NCBI GenBank assembly: GCA_900314365.1
Contig: OMVH01000011.1
Location: forward strand, 1-15,095
Length of the DNA stretch: 15,095 nt
Source of the DNA: an uncultured Prevotella sp.
GTDB lineage: Bacteria > Bacteroidota > Bacteroidia > Bacteroidales > Bacteroidaceae
Reading direction: 5' to 3'
Of this stretch, positions 14,670 to 15,095 are shown piece by piece. The first letter of the stretch is position 1. Every line of letters begins with the position of its first letter. The position numbers were made by a program, and so were the translations under genes. Below the pieces are notes generated by a model, which worked only from the letters and a program-made list of their open reading frames with translations, made no database searches and was not told the DNA's origin.

Positions 14670-15095
14670 GACAAACGTGCTGTTTTTTTAGCTGCGTTTC
14701 TCTTCTCGAATGACAACTTTTTCATGCATGGTAGATGAAAGAACAAGCAAAATCACGAAAACCAAAATCAGGGAAAGACAGGGACACTTTTGCGAAAACT
14801 GGGTTACTGAAATCGCATTGCACACTTGTTTGGCTTCGGCCCGAAAAAGCGTATCAAAAATCAAAGGTCTCAAGAAAGTTTGTAAAGAAAAAAGAACGCG
14901 AAAGTGCCAAAATACGGGCATATTTTGAAGCAAGACTTACTTTGCTCCCAAATACGCCAAAATAGAGAGGGTTTGTAATTGCTTGCATATTAGTCGTTTA
15001 CGTTTTAATATGCCTGTCAGGAGCCCCTAAAACCGCTTAAAAAGGCCCGAAAAAGCCCTATTTTGGTCTTGTAAAACATATGCTTTTAGCCGCTC
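14670..15095. other. Non-coding AT-rich intergenic region with short repeats
   Basis: No convincing gene is present in this stretch. It holds a 13-bp direct repeat GGCCCGAAAAAGC (14838-14850 and 15044-15056). An 8-bp inverted repeat GCATATTA/TAATATGC (14985-14992 and 15006-15013) has a 13-nt loop. CAAATACGCCAAAATA-like motifs are partly repeated (around 14909 and 14950). The short open frames on both strands lack recognisable protein character. It may be part of a dispersed intergenic repeat or the upstream region of a gene beyond the window. Confidence 0.5.

Noticed and set aside
14688..14933. An 81-codon minus-strand ORF and overlapping plus-strand ORFs in the right-hand intergenic region
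   Set aside because: They are AT-rich, overlap each other on both strands and show no domain or clear start context, so they are probably chance frames in repeat-like DNA.

Overview
This window looks like chromosomal, housekeeping DNA from a member of the Bacteroidales, most likely Prevotella or a close relative. Three things point there. The recognisable promoters follow the Bacteroidetes sigma-70 pattern (TTTG, about 19 nt, TAnnTTTG). Start codons lack Shine-Dalgarno sequences and are preceded by A/T-rich stretches. The protein families match as well: a DUF4369-type lipoprotein, a FtsB/DivIC-like protein, a class I dihydroorotase, and a stand-alone methionine-synthase activation domain. Coding GC is moderate to fairly high with GC-rich third positions, which produces long antisense shadow ORFs. 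The genus is an inference from these traits, not from a database match.

Layout, left to right. (1) The 3' end of glmS (to 410). (2) dnaX (668-2428) behind its own promoter. (3) An ftsB/divIC-like gene and an overlapping four-helix membrane protein gene (2560-3316), with a promoter box almost touching the start codon. (4) A probable operon from a promoter at about 3375: a DUF4369-like lipoprotein, pyrC, a stand-alone MetH activation-domain protein (ATGA overlap with pyrC), a membrane-anchored metallophosphoesterase and plsC (3408-8313). (5) A polyprenol-phosphate mannosyltransferase-like GT2 gene (8400-9149) with a strong promoter. (6) mfd (9283-12738), which starts with TTG. (7) A bidirectional terminator at 12765-12814. 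(8) On the minus strand, gpx then trxB, separated by a hairpin terminator. (9) About 675 bases of non-coding DNA (14421-15095) holding the gpx promoter, a degenerate second copy of it, an 18-bp direct repeat and AT-rich repeat-like sequence.

The genes serve DNA replication and repair (dnaX, mfd), cell division and envelope building (glmS, ftsB-like, plsC, GT2, metallophosphoesterase), pyrimidine and one-carbon metabolism (pyrC, MetH activation domain), and thioredoxin-based peroxide defence (gpx, trxB). I see no phage, insertion sequence, CRISPR array, tRNA, rRNA or defence system. The most unusual items are the separate MetH reactivation gene translationally coupled to pyrC, and the duplicated promoter/repeat block upstream of gpx.
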